64,000 bases of DNA, taken from Anaerosporobacter mobilis DSM 15930 (GTDB taxonomy: Bacteria; Bacillota; Clostridia; Lachnospirales; Lachnospiraceae). Position numbers and translations under genes: made by a program. How positions within the stretch are numbered: position 1 is the first letter of the stretch; each line of letters starts with the position of its first letter. A model generated the notes under the pieces. That model was not told the DNA's origin, did no database searches, and was given only the letters and a program-made list of their open reading frames with translations. Below, in pieces: positions 54,477 to 63,461 of this stretch. The stretch is from contig NZ_FRCP01000005.1 in the NCBI RefSeq assembly GCF_900142955.1, positions 124,001-188,000 of the forward strand. Reading direction: 5' to 3'.

Positions 54477-54502
54477 TATACTATAAGATGTATCTTATAG
54501 TA
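54477..54502 (+). promoter_or_regulatory. Promoter and perfect dyad operator of the ABC exporter operon
   Basis: TATACT (54477-54482) is a plausible -10 with only a weak -35. Overlapping it, TACTATAAGAT (54479-54489) and ATCTTATAGTA (54492-54502) form a perfect 11-bp inverted repeat around GT. This 24-base dyad would sit over the -10 and start site, the place for a repressor. No regulator gene is adjacent. Confidence 0.75.
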
Positions 54503-54536
54503 CACTGTTTTAAACTTAGAAAAGGATTATTCAAAC

Positions 54537-56498
54537 ATGAAAACCATATTTACACATTACCTAAAACCTTTTTATACTCGAATGGTATATGGATTCCTAA
54601 TCAAATTCACAGGTGCCCTAATGGACTTATTCCTCCCTTGGATACTCGCTTATATGATAGACTCCGTGATACCGTCCAGAAATCGCACAAACATCTACCT
54701 CTGGGGGGTCGGTATGATTACATGCTCTATCCTAGCTGTCGTGTTTAATATTATAGCCAATCGAATGGCTTCTAAAGTGTCTAGTGAAGCGACTGAGGTA
54801 ATCCGTTATGATCTTTTCCATGCAATAAGCTATCTTTCATCTACACAGACGGATCGATTCACGAAACCATCACTAATATCTCGTCTCACCAGTGATACTT
54901 ATAACGTACACAATATGATAGGTCGTATGCAAAGGTTAGGAATTAGAGGCCCCATCATCATTATAGGTGGTATCGGTATAACTTTAACACTAGATCCCGT
55001 TCTTTCCTTTATTCTCATCTGTATATTACCTTTTATTACAATACTGATGATACAGGTTACTAAGAAAAGTATTCCCTTGTATACGAAACTACAGATGTCT
55101 ACTGATTCTTTTATTCGTGATGTTAGAGAAGCTATTAATGGAATGCGTGTGATCAAAGCTTTATCAAAAGGTAATTACGAGAAAGATAAATTCAATATCT
55201 ACAACTCACAAGTAACTGATGATGAGAAAAAAGCAAGTACTACTATGGCATTAGTTAACCCTTATATGAATCTTCTATTAAATATCGGCTTAATCTTAGT
55301 TATTGTCATTGGCGCTTGGCGAGTGAATGAAGGCTTAACACAAGTTGGCAAGATTCTTGCCTTCCTTACTTACTTCACTATAATCTTGAATACAATGCTT
55401 AATATATCACGTATGTTCATATTGTTTTCTAAAGCTGCCGCTTCTGCTGATCGAATTATGGAAGTAATCGATTGTGAAGATCTTGATATGGATATGGATG
55501 AAAAAACTGAAACTTCCTCTATTACACAAGTTGATATACGTACGATTGATATAACAAACTGGCATACTCATTCCAATTCTACTGATGTAGAAAACGATAA
55601 ATTCATTGTATTCGATCATGTATGGTTCTCCTATCAAACACCAGAACAGGCAGAATCAGGCTCATCAAGTGATCACAATCCGTCTTCCAACGGACAACCA
55701 ATTAATATAGGTCGTGGACAGAATTTTGCAAAGCAATTTGCTAATCTTACTACATCAAAAGCCAAGGAATACGCTTTTTCTACAACAGTAGACGACTCAT
55801 ATTCCCTACAAGATATCAACTTCACTATGAAAAAAGGAGATACTTTAGGTATTATCGGTGCAACGGGTTCAGGAAAATCCACAATTCTTCAATTATTACT
55901 GCGCTTCTATTCTCCAACAAAAGGAACCATCTATATTAACGGTAATAACATTAAGGATATGACTTTAAAAAGCCTTCGACAAATGTACGGCATTGTGTTC
56001 CAAAATGACATTCTTTTTCAAGACACCATTCTAGAAAATATTCGTCTTGGTAGAGATCTTTCTCAAGAAGATATCGAGGAAGCAATGGCATATTCTATGG
56101 CAGATGAATTCGCAGCAGATCTTCATTCTTCCTTAACCATCAAAGGTGCAAATCTAAGTGGTGGTCAAAAACAACGTCTTCTAATTGCTAGAGCTTTAGC
56201 TGCCAAGCCTGAAATCTTACTACTTGATGATTCTTCAAGTGCACTAGATTATAAAACAGATGCCCTATTACGCGGGCAATTGCGGGAACATTTTAGTGAT
56301 ACTACCAAAATAATTGTTGCACAGCGTATTAGTTCAATCATGCATGCTGAAAAGATATTGGTTCTGGATGATGGCAAGATAATTGACTCTGGAACACATG
56401 ATCAACTTCTTTCACGTTGTACCATCTATCAAGATATAAGTAAATCCCAAATGGGTGAGAAAAAGAAAGCGAATAACCTAGAAGGGAGGGAGTCCTAA
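54537..56498 (+). CDS. ABC exporter subunit 1 (degenerate catalytic site)
   Basis: 653 residues: a six-helix ABC exporter membrane domain (about 1-300) and a C-terminal ATPase domain. Walker A is GATGSGKS (441-448), signature LSGGQ (540-544), Walker B LLLDDS (561-566). The catalytic Glu after Walker B is Asp565, typical of the degenerate half of a heterodimer. A stretch of about 48 extra residues lies between the A-loop strand (FDHVWFSYQ, ending near 367) and YSLQDINF (422), Ser/Asn-rich and rarely seen at this place. Its stop overlaps the next ATG (TAATG). The substrate (drug, lipid or peptide) cannot be told. Confidence 0.93.
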   Translation: MKTIFTHYLKPFYTRMVYGFLIKFTGALMDLFLPWILAYMIDSVIPSRNRTNIYLWGVGMITCSILAVVFNIIANRMASKVSSEATEVIRYDLFHAISYLSSTQTDRFTKPSLISRLTSDTYNVHNMIGRMQRLGIRGPIIIIGGIGITLTLDPVLSFILICILPFITILMIQVTKKSIPLYTKLQMSTDSFIRDVREAINGMRVIKALSKGNYEKDKFNIYNSQVTDDEKKASTTMALVNPYMNLLLNIGLILVIVIGAWRVNEGLTQVGKILAFLTYFTIILNTMLNISRMFILFSKAAASADRIMEVIDCEDLDMDMDEKTETSSITQVDIRTIDITNWHTHSNSTDVENDKFIVFDHVWFSYQTPEQAESGSSSDHNPSSNGQPINIGRGQNFAKQFANLTTSKAKEYAFSTTVDDSYSLQDINFTMKKGDTLGIIGATGSGKSTILQLLLRFYSPTKGTIYINGNNIKDMTLKSLRQMYGIVFQNDILFQDTILENIRLGRDLSQEDIEEAMAYSMADEFAADLHSSLTIKGANLSGGQKQRLLIARALAAKPEILLLDDSSSALDYKTDALLRGQLREHFSDTTKIIVAQRISSIMHAEKILVLDDGKIIDSGTHDQLLSRCTIYQDISKSQMGEKKKANNLEGRES

Positions 56499-58339
56499 TG
56501 AATAAACCCAAACACGAACGTATACAGAAACAACATACTCTTCTTCGACTCGGTGCATACTTATTTCGTTATAAATGGCTTCTTCTACTAGCTGTAGTTT
56601 TAACCTTTGCAAGCAACACTTTCGCCTTACTCGGACCGATGTTATCTGGTTATGCTATTGACGCAATCCAACCAGGTATGGGTAATGTTAGGTTTCAAGA
56701 AGTATTTTACTATGCTGCCTATATGTTACTCTTCTTTTTTGCATCCTCTATATTTTCCTATCTACTTTCTATATTGATGATACACATAAGTAGGCAAATT
56801 GCATATTCCATGCGTAAGGACGTTTTTAACAAGCTAACAGAACTTCCCATCGGGTATTTTAATACGCATCAAACTGGAGATATCCTCAGTAGAATATCTT
56901 ATGATATAGATACTGTTAATACTTCTCTATCAACTGATCTTGTACAAATTAGTACAAGCATAATAACGGTAATAGGTGCATTTTCCATGATGCTCTATCT
57001 TTCACCCAAACTTGTTCTGGTTTTTGCAGTTACAATACCGATATCAATTCTATTAACCAAGTATATTACTGGCAAGACACGTCCTCTCTTTCGTATACGT
57101 TCAGCTAAATTAGGAGAACTAAATGGTTTTGTTGAAGAGATGATAAGTGGACAAAAAACACTGCGCGCATATCACCAGGAAGAAAATACCATTTGCAAAT
57201 TCAAGGAAAAGAATAAAGCAGCTGTTGATTCCTATTACACTGCCGAATACTACGGAAACATAACAGGACCTTGCGTCAATCTGGTAAACAATCTCTCATT
57301 GTCCTTTATCTCTATCTTTGGTGCCTTACTATACCTAGCAGGCTCCATGACTATTGGTAATATATCTTCCTTCATTCTCTATAGTCGGAAGTTCTCAGGA
57401 CCAATAAATGAAGCCGCTAATATCATAAGTGATTTTCAATCTACTTTCGCTGCTGCAGATCGAATATTCAGATTATTAGAGGAAGAGGAAGAATTGATTG
57501 ATGAACCAGATGCAATACGGTTTAAAAATGAGAAATCCAATGATACAGAACCAAACCATTCCAATCAGGCTTCTACCCCTTCCACTCTCTCAGAGCAAAC
57601 AGTTATAATAGAAGGGGATGTTACAGCCCAACATGCCTATTTTTCTTATCAACCAGATAAACCTATTCTTAAGGATATAAACTTCCATGCCAAACCGGGA
57701 ACAATGATAGCTGTGGTTGGCAGTACAGGATCAGGAAAAACAACACTCATTAATCTTCTAATGCGCTTCTATGATGTTGATAAAGGTAGTATTACCGTTG
57801 ATAATTACAATATCAAACATGTTACGCGAAGAAGTCTAAGGAGTTCTTACGCAATGGTGTTACAAGATACCTGGTTATTCCATGGAAGCATATTCGAAAA
57901 TATTGCATATGGCAAAGAAAATGTTACACTTGATGAAGTCATTGAAGCTTCTAAAGCAGCTAAAATACATTCTTTCATTATGCGCTTACCAAAAGGTTAC
58001 GATACCATATTAAGTGATGATGGAACGAACATATCAAAGGGTCAGAAGCAACTTATTACGATTGCTCGTGCCATGTTACTTGATACCAACATGTTGATTC
58101 TTGATGAAGCTACTTCCAATGTTGATACACGAACCGAACAACAAATCCAATCTGCAATGCGTAAAATCATGGCAAACAAAACTTGTTTTGTAATCGCACA
58201 TCGTCTATCAACCATTCAAAATGCAGATTGCATTCTGGTTATTCACGAGGGAAAGATTGTGGAATCTGGAACGCATGATGAATTATTAGAACAACATGGC
58301 GTCTATGAGAAGATGTATATGGCTCAATTTGAAGGGTAA
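56498..58339 (+). CDS. ABC exporter subunit 2 (canonical Walker B)
   Basis: 613 residues, same plan as subunit 1. Walker A is GSTGSGKT (408-415), Walker B LILDEA (533-538) with the catalytic Glu537, but the signature reads ISKGQ (512-516) instead of LSGGQ. Together with the Asp565 of subunit 1 this gives one competent site (Walker of subunit 2 plus LSGGQ of subunit 1) and one degenerate site, as in TM287/288, LmrCD or BmrCD. A polar linker of about 30 residues (around EPNHSNQASTPSTLSEQ) precedes the ATPase domain. GGGAGG precedes the ATG. Confidence 0.94.
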   Translation: MNKPKHERIQKQHTLLRLGAYLFRYKWLLLLAVVLTFASNTFALLGPMLSGYAIDAIQPGMGNVRFQEVFYYAAYMLLFFFASSIFSYLLSILMIHISRQIAYSMRKDVFNKLTELPIGYFNTHQTGDILSRISYDIDTVNTSLSTDLVQISTSIITVIGAFSMMLYLSPKLVLVFAVTIPISILLTKYITGKTRPLFRIRSAKLGELNGFVEEMISGQKTLRAYHQEENTICKFKEKNKAAVDSYYTAEYYGNITGPCVNLVNNLSLSFISIFGALLYLAGSMTIGNISSFILYSRKFSGPINEAANIISDFQSTFAAADRIFRLLEEEEELIDEPDAIRFKNEKSNDTEPNHSNQASTPSTLSEQTVIIEGDVTAQHAYFSYQPDKPILKDINFHAKPGTMIAVVGSTGSGKTTLINLLMRFYDVDKGSITVDNYNIKHVTRRSLRSSYAMVLQDTWLFHGSIFENIAYGKENVTLDEVIEASKAAKIHSFIMRLPKGYDTILSDDGTNISKGQKQLITIARAMLLDTNMLILDEATSNVDTRTEQQIQSAMRKIMANKTCFVIAHRLSTIQNADCILVIHEGKIVESGTHDELLEQHGVYEKMYMAQFEG

Positions 58340-58440
58340 TAAGTAAAATATTCATATGAACAACAAGTAATGCAACGTAATAATGAAAACTTTCGCTATG
58401 TTCTTCTTTAACCAACTTAGTAAAAAGGGGGAATTTCTTA

Positions 58441-58938
58441 ATGAATATACAGAATAGTTTAATTAAGGATTTATCATCTGATGATTACCACTTGGTATAT
58501 ACTGATGGTTGCAACATTGATTTCATAAACTTATGTAACCAATTAGATGACAATCTTAATGAAATCGTAGGTGGTGAAAAGCAACGTTTACAATATATAC
58601 AATATAATGGTTTAGCTGATATTCATGATGTAATTGTTTTATATGCAGATGATAAACCTGTGGGGTGTGCAAGTTTTAAAGAATATGAATCAGGAATCGC
58701 TGAATTAAAACGTGTCTTTGTTCATGATGCTTATCGAGGTCTTGGATTATCCAAGCAATTAATGCTCGCAATTGAACAAAAAGCAATACAACAAGGTTAT
58801 AAGGAACTTATATTAGAAACTGGTGCCGCTTTAGTTGCTGCAATGGGACTCTATCAATCTCTTGGATTTCATGTTATACCGAATTATGGACAATATGCAG
58901 ATATGAAAGAATCTGTTTGTATGAGGAAATATCTATAG
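58441..58938 (+). CDS. GNAT-family N-acetyltransferase
   Basis: 165 residues, single GNAT domain. The acetyl-CoA motif is IAELKRVFVHDAYRGLGLSK (R-x-x-G-L-G-L), followed by LILETGAALVAAMGLYQSLG and a C-terminal MRKYL. The N-terminal YNGLADIHDVIVLYADDKPVG matches small GNAT proteins acting on amino acids or antibiotics; the substrate is unknown. AAGGGGG lies nine bases before the ATG. It follows the exporter by 101 bases with no terminator in between, so it may be co-transcribed. Confidence 0.88.
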   Translation: MNIQNSLIKDLSSDDYHLVYTDGCNIDFINLCNQLDDNLNEIVGGEKQRLQYIQYNGLADIHDVIVLYADDKPVGCASFKEYESGIAELKRVFVHDAYRGLGLSKQLMLAIEQKAIQQGYKELILETGAALVAAMGLYQSLGFHVIPNYGQYADMKESVCMRKYL

Positions 58939-58948
58939 ATGCAAAAAG

Positions 58949-59022
58949 CCCCTAGACAATTGACGTGGCTCCAATAAGTTAAACTTTATTGGGGTCACAT
59001 CAAGACCTATATTGTCTAGGGG
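58949..59022. terminator. Nested bidirectional hairpin
   Basis: Outer arms CCCCTAGACAAT (58949-58960) and ATTGTCTAGGGG (59011-59022) pair perfectly. An inner stem GTGGCTCCAATAA (58965-58977) with TTATTGGGGTCAC (58986-58998) includes two G-U pairs. It separates the convergent GNAT and hydratase genes. Confidence 0.75.
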
Positions 59023-59058
59023 ATTTACATCCATACTATATTCGGATTACTCTCTCAA

Positions 59059-61347
59059 TTAACCTCTATAATAATTAATCAAGCATCCTTTCATGATGAT
59101 ATCTCTTTCATCATCTGTCATCTCACCAATCTTCAATGTGAATTCTACTAATTCATCACGTACGATGTATGCTTTTACTTCAGTTGCCTTTTCAGCAATT
59201 GCTTTCTTAATATCTTTCACAAAGATAAAATCACCCTTGTGGAATGGGATTTCTTCCTCGAAGATGAATGGAATCATACCCCAGTTAATTAAGTTAGAAC
59301 GATATCTCTTCGTTGCATATTCTCTTGCGATGTTAGCCAACCCACCTAATACTCTTTGACAGCTTGCAGCTTGCTCTCTTGCAGAGCCATCACCTGGTTT
59401 AACCGCATAGATAACACTTCCGATTTCCGTTTCTCTAGCTTTTAAATCTGGATAAGCAGCTTTAATTACGCTAAATGCCTTATTGAATTCTTCATTTTCC
59501 TTCATTGGACATGAATTGCTACGTCTAACTTCTTCAACAGCACGAACTTCTTTCGCACGCCCTACATAGGCTGGATCTTTACGTGATAATGTAAACTCAG
59601 CTAATCCAAGAGGATTCGAACGGTAAGATGAAGTTTCACCTGATGGAATTAATTCATCTGTTGTTGTAACTGGATCATGGATTTCAGATACAACTTTTAA
59701 TAAGATGTCATCTGTTAACTCTACCATGGAAGGCCAGTCAACAATTCCAGGACCGAACTTAATCTCTGCGTCTTTCTCCGGTTTTCCAATACCATTATAT
59801 ACACGGTTATCATAAATCTTACTATCGTAGAAATATTTTGGTTTCGTGAAGTTTACATCGATATCCTCAGCTGAAGTTAAGTAACCTTTGTTCGCTGCTG
59901 TTGCTGCAATGGAACGAGCATCCATAAGTGCTACAGAAGCAACTTGACCGTTTGTAATCTTAGCACCTTCACGGTTAGGGAAGTTACGAGTTGTATGACG
60001 GATACTGAAAGCATTGTTTGCAGGAACATCACCAGCACCAAAACAAGGTCCACAAAATGCCGATCTTACAGTAGCACCTGTTTCCATTAATTTAGCAATA
60101 TTTCCGTTCTTAACAAGTTCTAAGTATACTGGTTGGCTGGCTGGATATACACTTAAACTAAATTCATCGGAACCAATGTATTTACCAGCTAAGATATCCG
60201 TAGCATCACAGATATTTTCATATCCGCCACCTGCACATCCTGCAATAACACCTTGTTCAACATATAATTTACCATTCTTAACTTTATCCTTTAGCGTGAA
60301 CTTAATGTTTGGATTATCAAGACTTACTAATGCTTTCTTCTCTACTTCATCTAAGATATCATAGAGATTAGCGTTTAATTCATCAATTGTATATACGTTG
60401 CTTGGATGGAATGGCATAGCAATCATCGGTTTAATTTCTGACATATCAACATAAATCATGCCGTCATAATAAGCAACTGATTTTGGCGCTAATTCTTTGT
60501 GATCACCAACTCTACCATGAATTGCGTAGAAGTCTTTTACTTGATCATCTGTTCTCCAAATTGAGGATAAACAAGTAGTTTCCGTAGTCATTACATCGAT
60601 TCCAATACGATAATCTACACTTAGGTTATCTATACCATCACCAACGAATTCCATTACTTTATTATTAACATAACCATTGGCAAATACTGCTCCAATTATT
60701 GCAAGTGCGATATCTTGAGGGCCTACACCTTTTCTAGGTTTTCCAGTAAGATAAACACCAACAACTCCTGGCATATTAATATCATATGTTTTACTTAATA
60801 ATTGCTTTACAAGCTCTGGACCACCTTCACCGATTGCCATAGTACCAAGCGCACCATAACGAGTATGGCTATCAGAACCAAGAATCATGTTTCCGCCTTC
60901 TGCTAATACTTCACGTGCAAATTGGTGAATTACTGCTTGATGAGGTGGTACATACATACCGCCGTATTTTTTTGCACAAGATAAACCAAACATGTGGTCA
61001 TCTTCATTGATCGTTCCACCAACAGCACACAAACTATTATGGCAGTTAGTTAATATATAAGGAATAGGGAACTCTTCTAACCCTGAAGCTCTCGCTGTTT
61101 GAATAATACCTACGAAAGTAATATCATGAGAAGCTAATTTGTCAAATTTGATTTTTAACTTTTCCATATTTCCTGAAGTATTATGTGCTTCAAGAATTCC
61201 ATACGCTATTGTATTCTTTGCAGCTACTTCTCTTGTAATCGCTCCATCACCTAGTTTAGAAGCAAGTACTGCTTTCGCTTCGTTATTATCTTCAATGATT
61301 TCCGTACCATTTAACAGGTAAACACCGTTATCATAAAGTTTAATCAT
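59059..61347 (-). CDS. Aconitase-family hydratase (YbhJ-like)
   Basis: 762 residues. The catalytic domains and the swivelling domain 4 of the aconitase family are present: GSDSHTRYGALGTMAIGEGG, the cluster cysteines in GCAGGG and SAFCGPCFGAG, and GDGSAREQAA in the C-terminal part. The sequence resembles the YbhJ branch more than AcnA or AcnB, and the substrate is not established; it may serve citrate/isocitrate or another hydroxy-acid. No citrate synthase or isocitrate dehydrogenase is adjacent. GGAG precedes the ATG. Own promoter. Confidence 0.85.
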   Translation of the reverse strand: MIKLYDNGVYLLNGTEIIEDNNEAKAVLASKLGDGAITREVAAKNTIAYGILEAHNTSGNMEKLKIKFDKLASHDITFVGIIQTARASGLEEFPIPYILTNCHNSLCAVGGTINEDDHMFGLSCAKKYGGMYVPPHQAVIHQFAREVLAEGGNMILGSDSHTRYGALGTMAIGEGGPELVKQLLSKTYDINMPGVVGVYLTGKPRKGVGPQDIALAIIGAVFANGYVNNKVMEFVGDGIDNLSVDYRIGIDVMTTETTCLSSIWRTDDQVKDFYAIHGRVGDHKELAPKSVAYYDGMIYVDMSEIKPMIAMPFHPSNVYTIDELNANLYDILDEVEKKALVSLDNPNIKFTLKDKVKNGKLYVEQGVIAGCAGGGYENICDATDILAGKYIGSDEFSLSVYPASQPVYLELVKNGNIAKLMETGATVRSAFCGPCFGAGDVPANNAFSIRHTTRNFPNREGAKITNGQVASVALMDARSIAATAANKGYLTSAEDIDVNFTKPKYFYDSKIYDNRVYNGIGKPEKDAEIKFGPGIVDWPSMVELTDDILLKVVSEIHDPVTTTDELIPSGETSSYRSNPLGLAEFTLSRKDPAYVGRAKEVRAVEEVRRSNSCPMKENEEFNKAFSVIKAAYPDLKARETEIGSVIYAVKPGDGSAREQAASCQRVLGGLANIAREYATKRYRSNLINWGMIPFIFEEEIPFHKGDFIFVKDIKKAIAEKATEVKAYIVRDELVEFTLKIGEMTDDERDIIMKGCLINYYRG

Positions 61348-61515
61348 CTGTCCATCTCCTTTTCCATTAATTATGTATGTTGAATTATTGGGCTATATTG
61401 ATCCATATATCTCTTTGAATCTAATATAGCGCAATATTACAATCATAATGTTTAATTAGTTACTATTGCATATTTGCATATTTTCACATTAACGTAGTAA
61501 AATATACTTCAATTT

Positions 61516-61544
61516 ATTATAATCGGAATACTTAGGAAAAGCAA
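61516..61544 (-). promoter_or_regulatory. Promoter of the aconitase-family gene
   Basis: TTGCTT, 17 bases, TATAAT on the - strand. It leaves a long leader of about 160 bases. Confidence 0.75.
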
Positions 61545-61587
61545 TTCTTTTTATTTTTATGCATATAAATTTATATGGATTGTATAT

Positions 61588-62190
61588 TTATAAATCCGAT
61601 ATTTTCATATTATATGTTTCTATTTTCAAGTTTCCACCATCATCGTCAAGGATAGCAATACTTGTATTAGCTACTAATGTTTTACCTGTACCGATCTCGC
61701 CCTTTGAAAGCACATGTAATATAGCATTAATTACTCCCCCGTGAGTTATAACTAGTACATTTTTCCCTTGATTTTCTTCTTGATATTCTTTCATAGCTGC
61801 CATAAGACGTTCCGTGAGGTGTTCAAACTCTTCCATATTTGCATCTTCTCCTGATTCAAGAAAAACTTTTCGATCTTTTGGTAATAAACCCGATACTTTA
61901 CCAAAGTCTCGTTCAATCAAACGTGAATCCGCTTTCACGGTAAGAACAGAATCATTGCGACCATGTTCCTTATGATATCCGTTCAGTTTATCCGTTATAA
62001 TAGTTGCTGTTTCATATGCACGCTGTAATGGACTTGCATATATTGCAGCAAATGAAAGTGATGTCAACGCCTGCCCACAGTCTCTTGCTTGTTTTCTTCC
62101 TGTATCATTCAATGGAATATCTTCAATTCCTTGAAAACGTCTCTCTATATTCCAATCGGTCAGTCCATGTCGTACTAAATAAATCTTCAT
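61588..62190 (-). CDS. Histidine phosphatase family protein
   Basis: 200 residues, phosphoglycerate-mutase-like fold. The phosphoacceptor histidine is in YLVRHGLTDWNIERRFQG, the acid is in RLIERDFGKVSG, and the second His in VLVITHGGVINAIL. Candidate roles include cobalamin phosphatase or sugar-phosphate phosphatase; the sequence does not decide. AGGAG precedes the ATG. Confidence 0.88.
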   Translation of the reverse strand: MKIYLVRHGLTDWNIERRFQGIEDIPLNDTGRKQARDCGQALTSLSFAAIYASPLQRAYETATIITDKLNGYHKEHGRNDSVLTVKADSRLIERDFGKVSGLLPKDRKVFLESGEDANMEEFEHLTERLMAAMKEYQEENQGKNVLVITHGGVINAILHVLSKGEIGTGKTLVANTSIAILDDDGGNLKIETYNMKISDL

Positions 62191-62515
62191 TCTTACTCCT
62201 ATCTATTTCCATTCATTCTACTCAAAATACGTATTATTGTATCGGGTTAAAACGAATACTTCCTATATTCGTGCTTGTTTTTCTTCCGACAAGTTATATT
62301 ATACCGTACTTTCTAACCCTTTTCCATTATAATATGACAAATAGCATCTAAAATGTTTATAAATGTGGTATAATTATGTAATATAAGTTTTATATGTTAT
62401 TGTAAATATATTTATGTAATTATAGTAGGAAGCCTTAAGACATAAAATGTTTTCTACATGACGAAGAATTTCGCAATTAACTAACGTTACTACGTTATTG
62501 AAGGGAGTGTAAATT
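62191..62515. other. Intergenic region with an extended -10 for the small downstream gene
   Basis: TGGTATAAT at about 62366-62374 (+ strand) is an extended -10 element without a good -35. The leader that follows has weak hairpins (TAACGTTACTACGTTA). No other gene is seen. Confidence 0.5.
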
Positions 62516-62695
62516 ATGGCAAAATCAGACGAAAGATTTGAAAAGATCTATAAACAAGGGAAAATGACCATAACAGAAATCTGGGTAGATAAGGTTACTG
62601 GTGTAAATTATCTCTACCATATCGATGGCTATTCAGGCGGGTTAACCCCTCTCTTGGATCGTGATGGTAAACCAATTATATCACCAGGGTATTAG
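62516..62695 (+). CDS. Small DUF6440-type protein (59 residues)
   Basis: 59 residues, with GAAGGGAG eight bases before the ATG. The middle reads TEIWVDKVTGVNYLYHIDGY and the end GGLTPLLDRDGKPIISPGY, matching the pattern I associate with DUF6440 proteins of unknown function, common in clostridia. No membrane helix or signal peptide. A perfect terminator follows 8 bases after the stop, which supports a real gene. Confidence 0.8.
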   Translation: MAKSDERFEKIYKQGKMTITEIWVDKVTGVNYLYHIDGYSGGLTPLLDRDGKPIISPGY

Positions 62696-62702
62696 TGAAT
62701 AA

Positions 62703-62742
62703 GAACAAAAAGCGAAACTCCTTTGAGTTTCGCTTTTTGTTC
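62703..62742. terminator. Bidirectional terminator
   Basis: GAACAAAAAGCGAAACTC and GAGTTTCGCTTTTTGTTC form a perfect 18-bp stem with a 4-base loop, between the small DUF6440-type gene and the convergent transaldolase gene. Confidence 0.93.
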
Positions 62743-62746
62743 TCTT

Positions 62747-63400
62747 CTATTCTCCAAATACAGCTCTATAGTCCGCTTGGAATTTTTCAATTCCTTGATC
62801 TGTTAATGGGTGTTTTGTCATTTGTTCTATAACTGAATAAGGAACGGTAGCAATATCAGCACCTGCTAAAGCACAATCCGTAACATGAATAGGGTTACGT
62901 ACACTTGCAGAGATAATCTCCGATTCAATACCATGTATTTCGAAGATATCAGCAATTGTACGAATTAAATCAATACCAGGTGATGAGATATCATCAAGAC
63001 GTCCAAGGAAAGGAGATACATAAGCAGCACCCGCTCTTGCAGCTAACAATGCTTGATTAGCTGAGAAGATTAAAGTAACATTTACTTTGATTCCTTCACT
63101 AGCAAGTACTTTTGTAGCTTTTAAGCCTTCCACTGTCATAGGGATTTTTACAACCATATTAGGATGAATTTTTGCGATTTCTCTACCTTCCGCAATCATT
63201 CCTTCAGCATCTACCGTTGTAGCTTTTACTTCCCCACTGATTGGACCATCAACGATTGATGCAATTTCAGCGATAACTTGATTGAAATCTCTTCCTTCTT
63301 TAGCGATTAAAGATGGATTTGTAGTAACACCACAGATAACACCCATATCATTTGCTTTCTTAATATCTTCAACATTTGCTGTATCTATAAAAAATTTCAT
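62747..63400 (-). CDS. Small transaldolase (TalC/fructose-6-phosphate aldolase type)
   Basis: 217 residues, the short transaldolase subfamily (about 215-220). It starts KFFIDTANVEDIKKAND; the Schiff-base lysine is in VKIPMTVEGLKA, and KVNVTLIFSANQALLAARAG and YVSPFLGRLDD are typical. It can act as transaldolase in the pentose phosphate pathway or as fructose-6-phosphate aldolase; sequence alone does not separate them. AAGGAG sets the start at 63400; the frame is open to 63460. It lies 61 bases behind the DUF4867-type gene. Confidence 0.93.
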   Translation of the reverse strand: MKFFIDTANVEDIKKANDMGVICGVTTNPSLIAKEGRDFNQVIAEIASIVDGPISGEVKATTVDAEGMIAEGREIAKIHPNMVVKIPMTVEGLKATKVLASEGIKVNVTLIFSANQALLAARAGAAYVSPFLGRLDDISSPGIDLIRTIADIFEIHGIESEIISASVRNPIHVTDCALAGADIATVPYSVIEQMTKHPLTDQGIEKFQADYRAVFGE

Positions 63401-63461
63401 TTTACTATCTCCTTTTATAAACGATTTTTTGTAACTCTCGAATCCTATTTTAGTATTCAAT

